Shown here one piece after another: positions 36,480 through 46,689 of a stretch of DNA of 64,000 bases. The notes beneath the pieces were generated by a model. That model had not been told where the DNA came from, did no database searches, and was given only the letters and a program-made list of their open reading frames with translations. Position 1 is the stretch's first letter; each line of letters begins with the position of its first letter. Origin of the DNA: Dastarcus helophoroides (taxonomy: Eukaryota > Arthropoda > Insecta > Coleoptera > Bothrideridae); NCBI GenBank assembly GCA_028583605.1, contig CM053328.1:32285578-32349577 (forward strand). Direction: 5' to 3'. Made by a program: the position numbers and the translations under genes.

Positions 36480-38960
36480 CGATGTATTTTAATTTAGGGA
36501 AAAACAATATGCAAAATAAAATGTTAAAGTTGACATTTTTTGAGCAATTTGAAAAAATACTGATACTTTTGCAATTTTGGTCGGATTTACAAAAGTCAAA
36601 ATTTTGAAAAGAAGAAGGCTCATTAAAATTTTGTGTCAAATTCGAAAAAAAAACTTGCAAACTTTGTAACTTAAAAACCCAGAATCTTTAAATAAAATCG
36701 AAATTTTCTGGAAAAGGCGAATTTTTCAAAAAATTATATTTATAAAAATTCGAAGTTTCGAGATAAAGTAAAAATTTCAAAAAAAAAGGTGGTAATTCTC
36801 AAAAAAGATTGCCATTTGAAAAAAATCCAAATTTTGAAGTCAACTTTGGGAAAAAGTCGAAATTTTGATGATGAAAGGTGCAACTTTTCAAGAAAAAAAA
36901 AAAGAAATAAATCGAAAATTTCAAAAAGTCGAAAATCCAAGTCTTCGAGAAAAAATTGAAATGTTCAAAAAATGCAAAATTTTCAGAAAAAATACAAATT
37001 AATACAAAAGTCAAAATTTTTAATAAAAGTTAATTTGCAAAAAAGTTAAAATTTTCAAAATAAAAGAAATATTCGAAAATGTAGATTTCGAAAAGAAACT
37101 GGAAAATTTTATTTTCAAAATTTTCAAAATGAGTCGATATATTTCAAAAGTTGAAATTTTTGATAAAAAACGAAGCCAGATTTTTTAAGAATATCGAGCT
37201 TTATAAAAAATTTAAATATTGAAAAATAATTGAAATTTTCAAAAAGTCTAGCATTTGAAGGAAGTCCAAATTCTGAAGTCAACTTCGAGGAAAAGTCGAA
37301 ATTTTGATGATCAACTGTCGAAATTTTCAAAAAAAGAGAAAAAGATCCAAAAAAACTTGAAAATTTGAATTCCGAAATAACTAAAATGAGTCGAAATATT
37401 CAAGAAAGTTGAAATTTTTGATAAAAATCGAAGAGTTACAGTTGTAAAATATGTCGAGATTTTCAGATATTCAACTATTCAAAAACAATTGAAATTGAAA
37501 AGTCGAAAGTTTAATGAAAAAAAGTCAAAATTTTCAAAAAACAAAAGAAAAATAATCGAAAATTTAAAAAAGTCAAAATTTGAAAAAATTCCAACATTTC
37601 AAGGTAACAAAATTTGAAAAATCCAACTTTTCAAAAAAAGTCGAAATTTCTAAAAAATGCAAAATCTTCAGAAAAAATACAAATTAATAAAGTCAAAACT
37701 TACAGAAAATAGCGAAATTTTGGAAAAAATCAAATTGCGAAAAGGTTGAAATTTTCAAAATAAGACAAATTTTGGAAAATGTGAATTTTGAAAAGAAAGT
37801 GAAAAATTTGAATTTCGAAATTTTCAAAATCAGTCGAAATATTCAAAAAAATTGAAATTTTTGATAAAAGTAGGTCAGATTTTTCAAAAATGTTGAGCAT
37901 TTCAAAAAATTCAAATATGCAAATATAATTGAAATTTTCGAAAAAGTCTAACATTTGAAGTAAGTCCAAATTCCGAAGTCAATTTCGAGGAGTCAAAATG
38001 TTGATGATAAAAAGTTTAAAAAAAAATAGAATAAGGTCGAAAATTTCAAAAAACCCAAAATTTGGAAAATCCAACTTTTTAACAAAAGTCGAAATTTCCA
38101 AAAAGTGTGAAATTTTCAGAAAAAATACAAACATAAAAGTCAAAATTTTGGAAAAAAATTGAAATTACCAAAAAGTTCAAAATTTCAAAATAAAACAAAA
38201 AAATTAGGACCTTTAAGAGAAATTGGAACATTTGAATTTCGAAATTGAGTCGAAATATTAAAAAGAGGTAAAATTTTTGATAAAAATCTAAAAGTCAGGT
38301 TTTCAAAAATGTCTAAATTTTCAAAAAATTCAAACTTTCCGAAGTAATTAAAATTTTTAAAAAAAATCGAACCTTTGAAGAAAGTCCAAATTCTGAAGTC
38401 AACTTCGAGAAAAAGTCCAAATTTTGATAATAAACTGTCGAAATTTTCAAAAAAAAAGAGAAAAAGATCTAAAATTGCAAAATAACAAAATCTGAAAAAT
38501 CTAACTTTTTTAAAAAAGTCGAAATTTCTAAAAAATGCGAAATCCTCTGAAAAAATAGAAATTAATACAAAAGTCAAAATTTACAAAAAAAATCGAAAAT
38601 TTTGGAAAATGTGGATTTTGAAAAGAAACTGGAAAATTTGAATTTGGAAATTTTCAAAATGAGTTGAAATATTCAAAAAGTTGAAGTTTTAATAAAAATC
38701 GGAAGTCAGATTTTTAAAAATATCGAGCCTTTCAAAAAATTCAAATGCTCAAAAATAATTGAAATTTTCTAAAAAGTCCAACATTTGAAGGAAGTTCAAA
38801 TTCTGAAGTCAACTTCGAGGAAAAGTTGAAAGTTTGATAATAAAGATCGAAATTAAAAAAAAAGGATCGAAAATTTCAAAAAAATTAAAATTTGAAAAAT
38901 CCAACTTTTCACAAAAGTTGAAATTTTCAAAAAATGCAAAATAATACAAAAGTCGAAAGT
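36480..38960. repeat. A-rich satellite, ~450-bp monomer, second block
   Basis: The same monomer resumes after the island. Markers lie near 36829, 37268, 37966, 38389 and 38804, with gaps of 439, 698 (irregular), 423 and 415 bp. Phrase order and orientation match the main block, so the island at 35.2-36.5 kb appears to interrupt one original array. Confidence 0.8.
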
Positions 38961-39803
38961 TGAAACCTCTGCCTGAAAATTAAATTTATTTAATTCCGAA
39001 TATTTCCGAAATTTGGGGTTTTTGAAAGGAGCTTTTCAAAGAATTGATTGTCGACCTTTTCATAGAAATTTTACAATTTCAGTTTTTTCTCAAAATTATT
39101 ATTTTTTTTTTATAATTTTTACTTTTAACCTCGATTTTTTGTAAACTCAAAAGAATTTACATTTAAGAGGGAAATTGGAATTTTGAGAATTAAATGGTAA
39201 TTTCGATAGACAATTTCGAGAAAAACATTTTTGGAAAAGTCGGAATTTTCAGTAAATCATATTAGAAATAAAAACCTTTCACAAAAACTCTAAAAAAGTC
39301 CAAAATTCGAAAAGGATCAAAATTTTCAAAGGTCTAATTTTGGAAAAAGACGCAATTTTTAAAAAAGGTTGATCTACTTTAGAGAGAAAAGTCTACATTT
39401 TCATCATATTTTGAGATAAAGTCGAAATTTGTCGAAAAAGACGAATATTAAGAGAAATGGCGGAATTTCGAAATCATAAATGAATTTTGAAACAAAAGTA
39501 TAAAAAGCAGAATTTTGAAAATAAAATCAAAATTTGAGGAAAAGGGAATTTTAGGAAAAATACCATATACCATACCATATACAAACTTTCTAAATATATT
39601 AAAAATTAAGTATTGAGATAAAAATCACAATTTCGTGAATAAGACAAACTTTAAGAAACCAGTCAAAGCTTCTAAGAAATCAGATTCTAAAGGAAATTTT
39701 CAAACAAAGCTCAATGTTAAAAAAAAATGATGGAATTTGGAAAAAAGGGAAAATTCGAGAAAACTTCTAAATAGATGAAAGATTCAAAATTTCCATAGAA
39801 ATT

Positions 39804-39998
39804 TGGTGAAACAGATTGGTCCTTGACTATTTTCAAAAATTGAAATACAAATCTTGTCCCCTGAAACCAAGAAATCATAAAAAACACAACAAATCATCTT
39901 CTGAACATGATAGCTTGGCTATCGAAACGAGTTAGAGCAACCTTTGTTGTGTTTTTTAATCTTTCTTTGTTTCAGGGGACAAGATTTGTATTTCAGTT
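39804..39998. mobile_element. M1 palindromic element, copy b
   Basis: The left arm has GAAATACAAATCTTGTCCCC and GAAACCAAGAAATC. The right arm has GTGTTTTTTAATCTTTC and GGGGACAAGATTTGTATTTC. A plus-strand hammerhead-like centre lies at 39897-39940. The right outer end (CCAAGGACCAGTCCG) is missing. Confidence 0.75.
39897..39940 (+). ncRNA. Decayed hammerhead motif in M1 copy b
   Basis: CTGAACA stands where the core should read CTGAAGA, so conserved G8 is C. It is followed by T, an intact GATAGC-TTG-GCTATC stem II and GAAACGAGTT. The palindromic stem III is broken (ACGAGT). Stem I pairing is poor. It is expected to be inactive. Confidence 0.4.
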
Positions 39999-40482
39999 TC
40001 CAGAGAAGATTAAATTTTAAGAAAAATGTAGAAATTTTGAGAAAAAATAGTTGAAACTCAAAAGGAAAATGCGAAATTACAAGAAAATGATCGAAATTTA
40101 CGCAAAAATATCTAGATTTTAAAAAAAGGTTTAAACTTAGTGAAAATTTGAAATATTTCAGAAACAGTCAGATTAAATTCAGAAAAAAATCAAATTTTTA
40201 GAAGAAATCGAAATTTCCTGGCCTAACCTTTAAATAAATCTTTTTTGATGAATAAATGCGAAATTTTAAAAGGAAAGGACAAATTTTGTGAAGAGGTATG
40301 AAATTTGGGAATTAAAGTCGAAATTTCGAAAAATTGTTTCAAAGAAAGGATGAATTTCTAAGAAGAAAATTAAATTTTTGGAAAAAGTCGACTAGTTGAA
40401 AACATAAATTTTCGACTTGCTGCATAAACCGGTGTGGGGCGAAGGCAAGCATCCCACCAGGACCTATTCTAGCTAAGCCTAT

Positions 40483-40717
40483 GGAAAATTGAAATACAAA
40501 TCTTGTCCCTTGAAACCAAGAAAAATTAAAAAAAACAACAAAGGTTGCTCTAACGCGTTCGATAACCAAGATATCATCTTCTCTCTGAAGATCATAGCTT
40601 GGCTATCGAAATGCGTTAAAGCGACTTTATTGTGTTTCTCTAATCTTTCTTGGTTTCAGGTTACAAGACTTGTATTTCAAGTTTTGAAAATAACCAAGGA
40701 CCAGTCCGTTCGCACCA
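40483..40717. mobile_element. M1 palindromic element, copy c
   Basis: Arms carry AAATACAAATCTTGTCCC and AAGACTTGTATTTCAAG. The right end is the most complete of all copies, with AACCAAGGACCAGTCCG and TTCGCACC. The outer left end is missing. The centre is two hammerhead units facing away from each other (left on minus, right on plus), meeting at ATCTTCTCTCTGAAGAT. Confidence 0.8.
40581..40622 (+). ncRNA. Hammerhead motif in M1 copy c (mutated)
   Basis: CTGAAGA at 40585-40591 is intact and preceded by CTCT. Stem II reads CATAGC-TTG-GCTATC with the base pair nearest the core lost. The following GAAATGCGTT has a change in stem III. The minus-strand partner (about 40550-40583) has lost its CTGA and one A of GAAA. 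Confidence 0.4.
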
Positions 40718-41242
40718 AAAAAAAAAGCCCTATGGAAACATTCAAAATTTAAAATCGAAATTTCATTCTTGATATCTCATTTGTAAATTTAACTGTTTTA
40801 ATTTGCGACTAAAAAGTAGAATTTCGACAATGTGAAAAAATCTCAAATTGTTTAGTTACAAAATTTTCATTTACTTTGAGAAAAAAAGTTCGAGACAAAC
40901 TCTAAATTTGTAGAAATGAAATTCCAGTTTTAACCCAAAGTCTAGAAAAGTGAAATCTTCAAGAGAAAATTGAAAGTCCATAAAAAATACAAATTTGCTA
41001 GTTTATACTTTTTAGTCTAAATTTCGAGATTAGACTAGATCTTTACTTGTAAAATGTTCACTTTAATTTTAAATTTAGAGCATCTTCTCTTAAAAGAAAA
41101 ATATTTTGTGAGTGAAATCGTATTTTTGAGAATACATCATAAATTTTGAAACAGGTTTCCTCTCTAGATATCCCTTAAAAGCATATTTTAAAAATTCAAA
41201 AGTTAGGTATTGGAACTTTTGTTTTTTATAAAAATTTCTGAT
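40718..41242. repeat. A/T-rich decayed repeat sequence
   Basis: AAATTTCGAGA-type phrases like those at 3-5.8 kb, without a clear period. No gene signal. Confidence 0.45.
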
Positions 41243-41530
41243 TTAAGGTAATACTGTCGGTACTGCTAGAGTCAAAAGCATATCAAAGGCATACATTGTC
41301 TCGTTTGATTAACGTAGTATTTAGACTGGGCAACGTCGCAATGAAATAAGGGAAGGAGAAATTTCTATGACCAAGTAAAGTCATAGTCAAAATTATTTAG
41401 TTATAATAAAAAAACATTTTGTTAGAGAAATAAGAGAGTAACATAAAAAACGTTCGAGAACGGGCTCCAGTAGTTTAAATTAGCAAATTAATTACCGTGC
41501 AGTTCTGCAAAGTTTGATACTTAACCTTAA

Positions 41531-42068
41531 TTCTATAATGCACAGACCAATAGGTTTGAACATTTATTAGATTCGAAGTTTGGAAACCAAATACCGGTTT
41601 CGATCTTGTTAAATCTCGTCAGTTTGGTATATCCAATTCGAATGCTAATAAATGTTCCGACAAGTAGGTACTAAAACATTCACAGGCGTCAAGCGAGTGA
41701 CTCTTTAGTACTACCACCTATTGGTCCATAGAGAAACTATGGCCATTGCCAACAATGTCGTATGCAAGAAGAATGCAACCTAGACTACAAATTCATGCAG
41801 CCCTCCAGGCGGGTATAGTGAATCATAGGTAGCTGAACTACCAACAGTTGAAACACTGCCACCTAGCGAAGCGGTTGCTCTCTAGGAGAGTTCCCAGAAG
41901 ACAAGGATTCTATAATGCACAGACCAATAGGTTTGAACATTTATTAGATTCGAAGTTTGGAAACCAAATACCGGTTTCGATCTTGTTAGATCTCGTCAGT
42001 TTGGTATATCCAATTCGAATGCTAATAAATGTTCCGACAAGTAGGTACTAAAACATTCACAGGCGTGA
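41531..42068. repeat. Direct repeat X, two copies 377 bp apart
   Basis: The copies at about 41531-41691 and 41908-42068 are nearly identical, from TTCTATAATGCACAGACCAA to ACTAAAACATTCACAGGCGT. The high identity implies a recent local duplication compared with the decayed surroundings. Confidence 0.9.
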
Positions 42069-42196
42069 AGCTTGACGCCTGTGAATGTTTTAGGCAGTGT
42101 TTCAACTGTTGGTAGTTCAGCTACCTATGATTCACTATACCCGCCTGGAGGGCTGCATGAATTTGTAGTCTAGGTTGCATTCTTCTTGCATACCTA
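41751..42196. repeat. Inverted repeat Y pair
   Basis: 41751-41866 (with GCCCTCCAGGCGGGTATAGT and CCAACAGTTGAAACACTGCC) is the reverse complement of 42094-42196. A third copy lies at 13808-13935. Together with X the order is X, inverted Y, X, Y. This pattern fits inverted duplication during repair or a foldback element. Confidence 0.85.
42048..42093. repeat. 46-nt palindrome at the X-Y junction
   Basis: CTAAAACATTCACAGGCGT and its exact complement, 19 nt each, flank an 8-nt loop (GAAGCTTG). The end of X copy 2 is thus mirrored into Y, marking an inversion breakpoint. Confidence 0.9.
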
Positions 42197-42659
42197 ACCT
42201 TAAAATGGAAATAAACAATGGGAATTCATTTGATGGTTGGCCGCGGAGTCGAGGATATAAAAACGATGTTGTAACGTTTATTAAATTACAGGAAAAGTAC
42301 TATAAAAAAATGAATTTTTGATATTTATTCGCTAATTACTTCTACCCACGATAAACTTCTACCAAACGTTCTGAAGTTGTACCTCCAAGGACCTAAAATG
42401 TGTTATATGTAATGTTCCATCGTTTTCTCGCTTTTTACCAAAATCTGAAAGGTACTTTTTGTAAAATATGGTAAAAACTGTCGTTTTGCATAAGACTCGG
42501 TATTAAAAATTTCAAATTTCAAATGTCAGTAGTTTTTAACTGGTTTTCTGTAGCTCTTCAAAAATTTAACTGGATCATTTTCTTACTGTAACCTACCAAT
42601 ATGCTGAATTTCATTACATTCTGACTGGTAATTCTAAAATCAACAGTACTACCTTAAGT

Positions 42660-43727
42660 TCGAAATTTTCAATTCTCCCAAAATACCGATTTTGAGCTAA
42701 AAATTGCAATTTTTCTAGATATTATGACCATTTTTTTTCTTAAATTCCTAATTTAAAAACGAATTTATAACTGAAAATTTCAAGTTTAAAATGGAAATTT
42801 AAAAAAAACTTTCATGGACAATTCTTCATGGTGGGCTCTTATTGAACGGAAACATTATGTTTATTAATTCTTTTTAACATTTCTACGACCCAGTTTTGAC
42901 TTTTTCCGTTTAAATTTAGATATTTTATTCAAAATTTAAACTCGAAATTAATCACAAGAAAATACAAATTTAAAGATGAAACTCAGATTTTCAAGAAAGA
43001 GCAAATTAAAAACAAATAGTAGAAGTTTATGTTAAAAAATTCTCAAAAATACTTTAATCACAAAATGTTAACCTTAAATAGGAATATACTTTTTTTAATG
43101 TCCCTCAAAATTTCAGCATTTAAAAATAGACGAATTGTTAAGAAGACATCAATTTATTATTTCAAAATGCACACTTTAAAAGTTTACTATATTTTTAATT
43201 TAGACTCTAATAATCAAAATTTCTGTCACTCCTTTTTTTCTTCTTCAATTTTCGAAACTGAAATTGTCCACTTTTATCTCAGATCTGGAAAGTAATTTGT
43301 AATATTCTAGTCCTTTTAAAATCTATTACATTTTTTTATGCTTTTGTTTCTCTTATTAATTGAAAAATTAAATTTTTCAGACTTTGCACTTTCAATTTCC
43401 ATTTTATTTTCAGATAATTCCACTCCAAATATTAACCTATTTTGTCGAAATTTTGAAATCTGTAAATTTCGAGTTTACATTTATTTCGGAATTATTTTTT
43501 TTTATTTCGAATTTTCCGTGTAAGTTATATGTTTATTTCAAAATTTTGACTTTTATTTTATACTTCGAATTTTCACTTTTTTCCCCAAAATTTCATTTTT
43601 TTTCAAGTTTTGTGTTTCTTCGGAATTTTTAGAAAATTTAGATTTTATTCTGGATTGTTGAACTTTGTTGAAATTTCGAATTGCTTTTGAAATGTGAAGG
43701 GTTTCTTGATATTATATACATAATTTT
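42660..43727. repeat. A/T-rich decayed repeat sequence
   Basis: Mixed AAATTTCGAG and TTTTCGAAATT phrases with no clear monomer. The ORFs here (up to 88 codons) are Phe/Ile/Leu/Ser-rich and by-products of composition. Confidence 0.45.
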
Positions 43728-43950
43728 GGTGGAACGGACTTGTCCTTATCTTCAAAAATTAAAATACAAATATTGTCCCCTGAAACCAAGAAAGATTAAA
43801 AAACACAACAAAGGTTGCTCTAACGCGTTTCGATAGCCAACTTTCATCTTCAGAGAGATCTGAAGATTGGAACTGCGTTAGAGCAACCTTTGCTGTGTTG
43901 TTTAATCTTTCTTGGTTTTAAGGGACAAGATTTCTGTTTCAATTTTTGTT
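43728..43950. mobile_element. M1 palindromic element, copy d
   Basis: The complete left end is GGTGGAACGGACT. The left arm has AAATACAAATATTGTCCCC, GAAACCAAGAAAGATTAAAA and GGTTGCTCTAACGCGTTTCG. The right arm is its complement to GGGACAAGATTTCTGTTTCA. An intact hammerhead core sits in the left arm. The right arm's core is deleted (GAAGATTGGAACTGCG). Confidence 0.8.
43816..43858 (-). ncRNA. Hammerhead ribozyme motif in M1 copy d
   Basis: On the minus strand: CTCT, CTGAAGA (43853-43847), T, stem II GAAAG..CTATC with one mismatch, GAAA, stem III palindrome ACGCGT, then T at the cut position and AGAG. Stem I CTCT/AGAG is perfect over 4 bp. Core bases are all conserved. The cut triplet would be GTT rather than GTC. 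Confidence 0.5.
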
Positions 43951-44354
43951 AATTACGTAATTTTGAGAAATTTGTTCATAGATTTTGGTATTTTTCTTTT
44001 AATTCTGAATTTAAACAAGGGTTATGAAAAAAGTTCTGAGATAATAAAAATAAAATTACATTTTCAATGCAATCCCCACTCAACTCGACAAAGAGACATG
44101 TTAGCGTACCCCTTAATGAACTTGAAATGTCGATAACTTCTTAAATTTCGAAAAAACATTTGAAATTTAAGACTAAGGTGAATATCTAGACTATAACTCT
44201 AACCTACTTCTAGAAGTTTCAAGAAATATTTTTGAAAACATTCAAAACGAGTCAATAAGAACCTAAAAATAAAAAAATTAAACTAAGTTTAAACTAATTT
44301 GTAAGAAATCACATTTTGGGTCTCAGAATTTTTCTCGAAACGCCTTTTAAAAAC

Positions 44355-44480
44355 GAAAAGATCTTCAGATCTCTCTGAAGATGATAGTTTGGCTATCGAA
44401 ACGCGTTAGAGCAACCTCTGTTGTGTTTTTTAATCTTTCTTGGTTTCAAGGAACAAGATTTGTATTTCAGTTTTTGTTAA
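44355..44480 (+). mobile_element. M1 element copy e (right half)
   Basis: The centre and right arm only: ATCTTCAGATCTCTCTGAAG, then the hammerhead core, GTGTTTTTTAATCTTTCTTGG and ACAAGATTTGTATTTCAG. The left arm is lost in the duplication that made this copy. Confidence 0.75.
44367..44412 (+). ncRNA. Best-preserved M1 hammerhead motif
   Basis: CTCT, CTGAAGA (44375-44381), T, stem II GATAGT-TTG-GCTATC (6 bp with one G-U), GAAA, stem III ACGCGT (self-complementary, no loop), T, AGAG. All core positions match the hammerhead consensus and stem I is perfect over 4 bp. Two oddities are the unpaired T after CTGAAGA and a GTT cut triplet. With no stem III loop, activity would most likely need two copies pairing head to tail or head to head. 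Confidence 0.55.
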
Positions 44481-44895
44481 TTAGGTAATTTTGAGAAATT
44501 TGTGTATAGATTTTGGTATTTTTCTTTTAATTCTCAATTTAAAATTTTAATAAGGGTTATGAAAAAAGTCCTGAGATAATAAAAATAAAATTAAATTTTC
44601 AATGCAATCCCCACTCAACTCGACAAAGAGACATGTTAGCGTACCCCTTAATGAACTTGAAATGTCGATAACTTCTTAAATTTCGAAAAAACACTTGAAA
44701 TTTAAGACTAAGGTGAATATCTAGACTATAGCTCTAACCTACTTCTAGAAGTTTCAAGAAATATTTTTGAAAAAATTCAAAACGAGTCAATAAGAACCTA
44801 AAAATAAAAAAAATTAAACTAAATTTGAACTAATTTGTAAGAAATCACGGCATTTTGGGTTTCAGAATTCTTCTCGAAACACCTTTTAAAAACGA

Positions 44896-45124
44896 ATTAA
44901 AAAACTGGCCATTTCGACATTAAAAACAAAATTCCTAGATTTTTTTACAAGAATATTTTGTTTTCTCCCCAAAATAGTTTTTCTCGCAGTCACGAATGAA
45001 TAGTTCGAGATTAAATGCGAAAGTTTGGTTTCGAATTTATAATCCAAATTTAAACTTTTATTTTAAATATTCTATCTTCTTTGAAAATCTTAACTTGCGA
45101 AGGAACGAACTATTCATAAAATAT
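44896..45124. repeat. A/T-rich decayed repeat sequence
   Basis: A short filler of AAATTTCGAGATT-like phrases between the duplication and the gypsy LTR. Confidence 0.4.
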
Positions 45125-45481
45125 TGTAACGAAATGTAATTGTAGAATTTAGTACGTAAGAGAAGTTTCTAGAAAGATCTGATAAGGGAAAGCGGCCGCG
45201 ATAATGAAGCAAACGGCAGATAAGCGTTACAGAAATTTCGGCCAACGATAAGTCTTATCTGCCCAAAACTTCTAGAACCCGGAAGCGAAAACTATATAAG
45301 GCGAACGCCTTTTCCTCGAGTTAGTTAGTTAGAGTCAGTCAGTGTAATTAGTGAGTTAGTAGTTAGAAGTAAATCAGTGAGTTCATTATCCAGTTGTAGT
45401 GTTCCGAGTTTAGTTTGGTAATAAAGTGAGTATTTTTCAATTCACGTGTTAATAATCAATTCGAACCGATAGCCCGCAACA
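45125..45481 (+). mobile_element. Ty3/gypsy-type LTR, 357 bp
   Basis: Starts TGTAACGAAATG and ends CCCGCAACA, giving TG..CA ends. Inside are a TATATAAG box (45293-45300), a GTTAGTTAGTTAGAGTC-type start region and AATAAA (45419-45424), the usual U3-R-U5 order on the plus strand. It lies upstream of and in the same direction as an integrase remnant, so it is probably the 5' LTR of a mostly deleted element. The five bases on each side do not match, so it is not a clean solo LTR. No second copy is visible. Confidence 0.7.
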
Positions 45482-45767
45482 TCTGAATGGACTTCAACTT
45501 TTACATCAGCATTTCTCATTGTTAATTACAACGATATTTCGAGATTAATGTCAACAATTCTCAAAAAAAATGAAACTTTATAAGAAATATCGGCGAAAAA
45601 AGTATTTTTAATTTCAATCTCGAAATTTGAATTTTAAAATCGAAATTTACTTCACCTCAACATTTCGAGTTTAAACTGAAAATGTTGACTTCTTTCAGGA
45701 TGTTTTAACTTTAAAGTCAAAGTTTATAAAAATAGTAAAAATTCTTGTTTTAATTTAAGAAATTCAT
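45482..45767. other. A/T-rich filler between LTR and integrase
   Basis: Starts with a TGGACTTCAAC that could be a decayed primer-binding site, then A/T-rich phrases of satellite type. The gag-pro-RT-RNaseH region expected here is absent. Confidence 0.4.
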
Positions 45768-46680
45768 CCAAGGGCCCTCGTACAAGAATCAAAGGGGTCC
45801 TGGAGCAGTATAATGTGGGAGCTCCATTTGAAAGAATTGCAACGATGTGACAGGACTATTTTCAGCATCAGACGATGGAAACAAGTACATCCTGGTGGTC
45901 ATGGTCTATTTCAGTAAATGGCCTGAAGCTTACGCCGTACAGAACCAGGAAGTTACCACAGTCGCAAGGGTTCTTGTGGTTCATTTTTGGTGTTCCCTTG
46001 GAACTGCACTCGGACCAAGGAAGGAACTTCGAATCGGAGGTCTTCTAAGAGGTGTGCAGTCTTCTTAGAATAAAGAAAACTCGAAAGACACCTCTTCATT
46101 CACAGTCTGATGGAATGGTGGAAAGATTTAATAGGATCTTGGAGGAACATCTTTCAAAGGTTGTTTCCAAGCATCAGGAAGATTGGGACCGACAACTACC
46201 ACTGTGTCTAATGGACTATCGCGCGGCAACTCATGAAACTACGGCTCAGACCCGGCCAAAGTGATCTTCAGGTTGGACTGCGGCTTCCGTGTGACTTGGT
46301 GTTTGGATCAGGGAGACGATGGGTTTCGTAGACAGCTTGAGCAAAGCGATAATGAAGACACATGCCCTGGTGCGGACGAAGATCATCTTGGCGACGGAAT
46401 GGATGAAGACAAGATATGACGCAAACGGCAACCTTGGTGGTTTCAGTGAGGGCGAATTGGTGTGGCTCTACAACCCTCAGAGGAGGAAGTTTACGTCATC
46501 TTGGGAAGGGATGTACAAGGTGCTGAAGAGGATCAAAGACTTGGTATACAGGATCCAGCGCAGCCCCAGGACCAAGATGAAAGTGTTTACAATTCAGGAA
46601 GTCTTAATTATCGAACCGATAACACGGAGCACCAATATTTTTCGACGACCGTTACCAACGTTTTGAATTTTATGAATCTA
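45768..46680 (+). pseudogene. Ty3/gypsy integrase remnant
   Basis: DDE integrase of an LTR retrotransposon, broken into several frames. Visible in order are a GVLEQYNVGAPFERIA lead and a 1-nt loss just before DVTGLFSASDDGNKYIL, which holds the first catalytic Asp. YFSKWPEAYAV follows, then a second frameshift before LELHSDQGRNFESEV (second Asp). Next comes DGMVERFNRILEEHLSKVV with the catalytic Glu, and a C-terminal part with WLYNPQRRKFTSSWEG and a LVYRIQRSPRTKMKV-like end. The zinc-binding HHCC region is missing. All three catalytic residues survive, but in different frames. Confidence 0.85.
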
Positions 46681-46689
46681 TGAGTGAAA

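Larger units (their letters stand above)
39000..40482. repeat. ~1.5-kb A-rich dispersed unit, copy II
   Basis: Shares with 25200-26890 the phrases TTTTCAGTAAATCATATTA, AAAAAGACGCAATTTT, TTTTGAAACAAAAGTATAAA and the right end TTGCTGCATAAACCGG followed by a CATCCCACC-type string and TTCTAGCTAAGCC. M1 copy b is inserted inside it and M1 copy c abuts its right end. Confidence 0.6.
41243..42657. mobile_element. TTAA-flanked element with short inverted ends
   Basis: TTAA at 41243-41246 is followed by GGTAATACTGTC. At the other end, AACAGTACTACC is followed by TTAA (42654-42657). The ends are inverted repeats matching at 10 of 11 positions and are flanked by TTAA on both sides, as expected of piggyBac-type insertion. 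There is no transposase frame, so it is non-autonomous. Inside are a 161-bp direct repeat (X) and an inverted pair (Y), listed separately. X and Y may be nested insertions. Confidence 0.55.
43860..44895. repeat. Tandem duplication, ~530-bp period
   Basis: 43870-44350 and 44400-44890 are close copies. The anchors GCGTTAGAGCAACCT (43875, 44403) and CCCCACTCAACTCGACAAAG (44074, 44609) are 528 and 535 bp apart. The duplicated unit starts inside M1, so M1 copy e is the M1 half carried along with the flanking DNA. Confidence 0.9.

Noticed and set aside
27500..38960. Dozens of Phe/Leu/Lys-rich ORFs (60-130 codons), some resembling membrane proteins
   Set aside because: They are by-products of A-rich satellite words; the same peptides recur at ~450-bp steps in many frames.
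41848..42051. 67-codon ORF in the X/Y repeats
   Set aside because: It spans a repeat junction that exists only in this rearranged copy.
45125..45481. Solo LTR
   Set aside because: Five-base flanks do not match and an integrase of the right orientation lies 290 bp downstream, so a gutted element is more likely.
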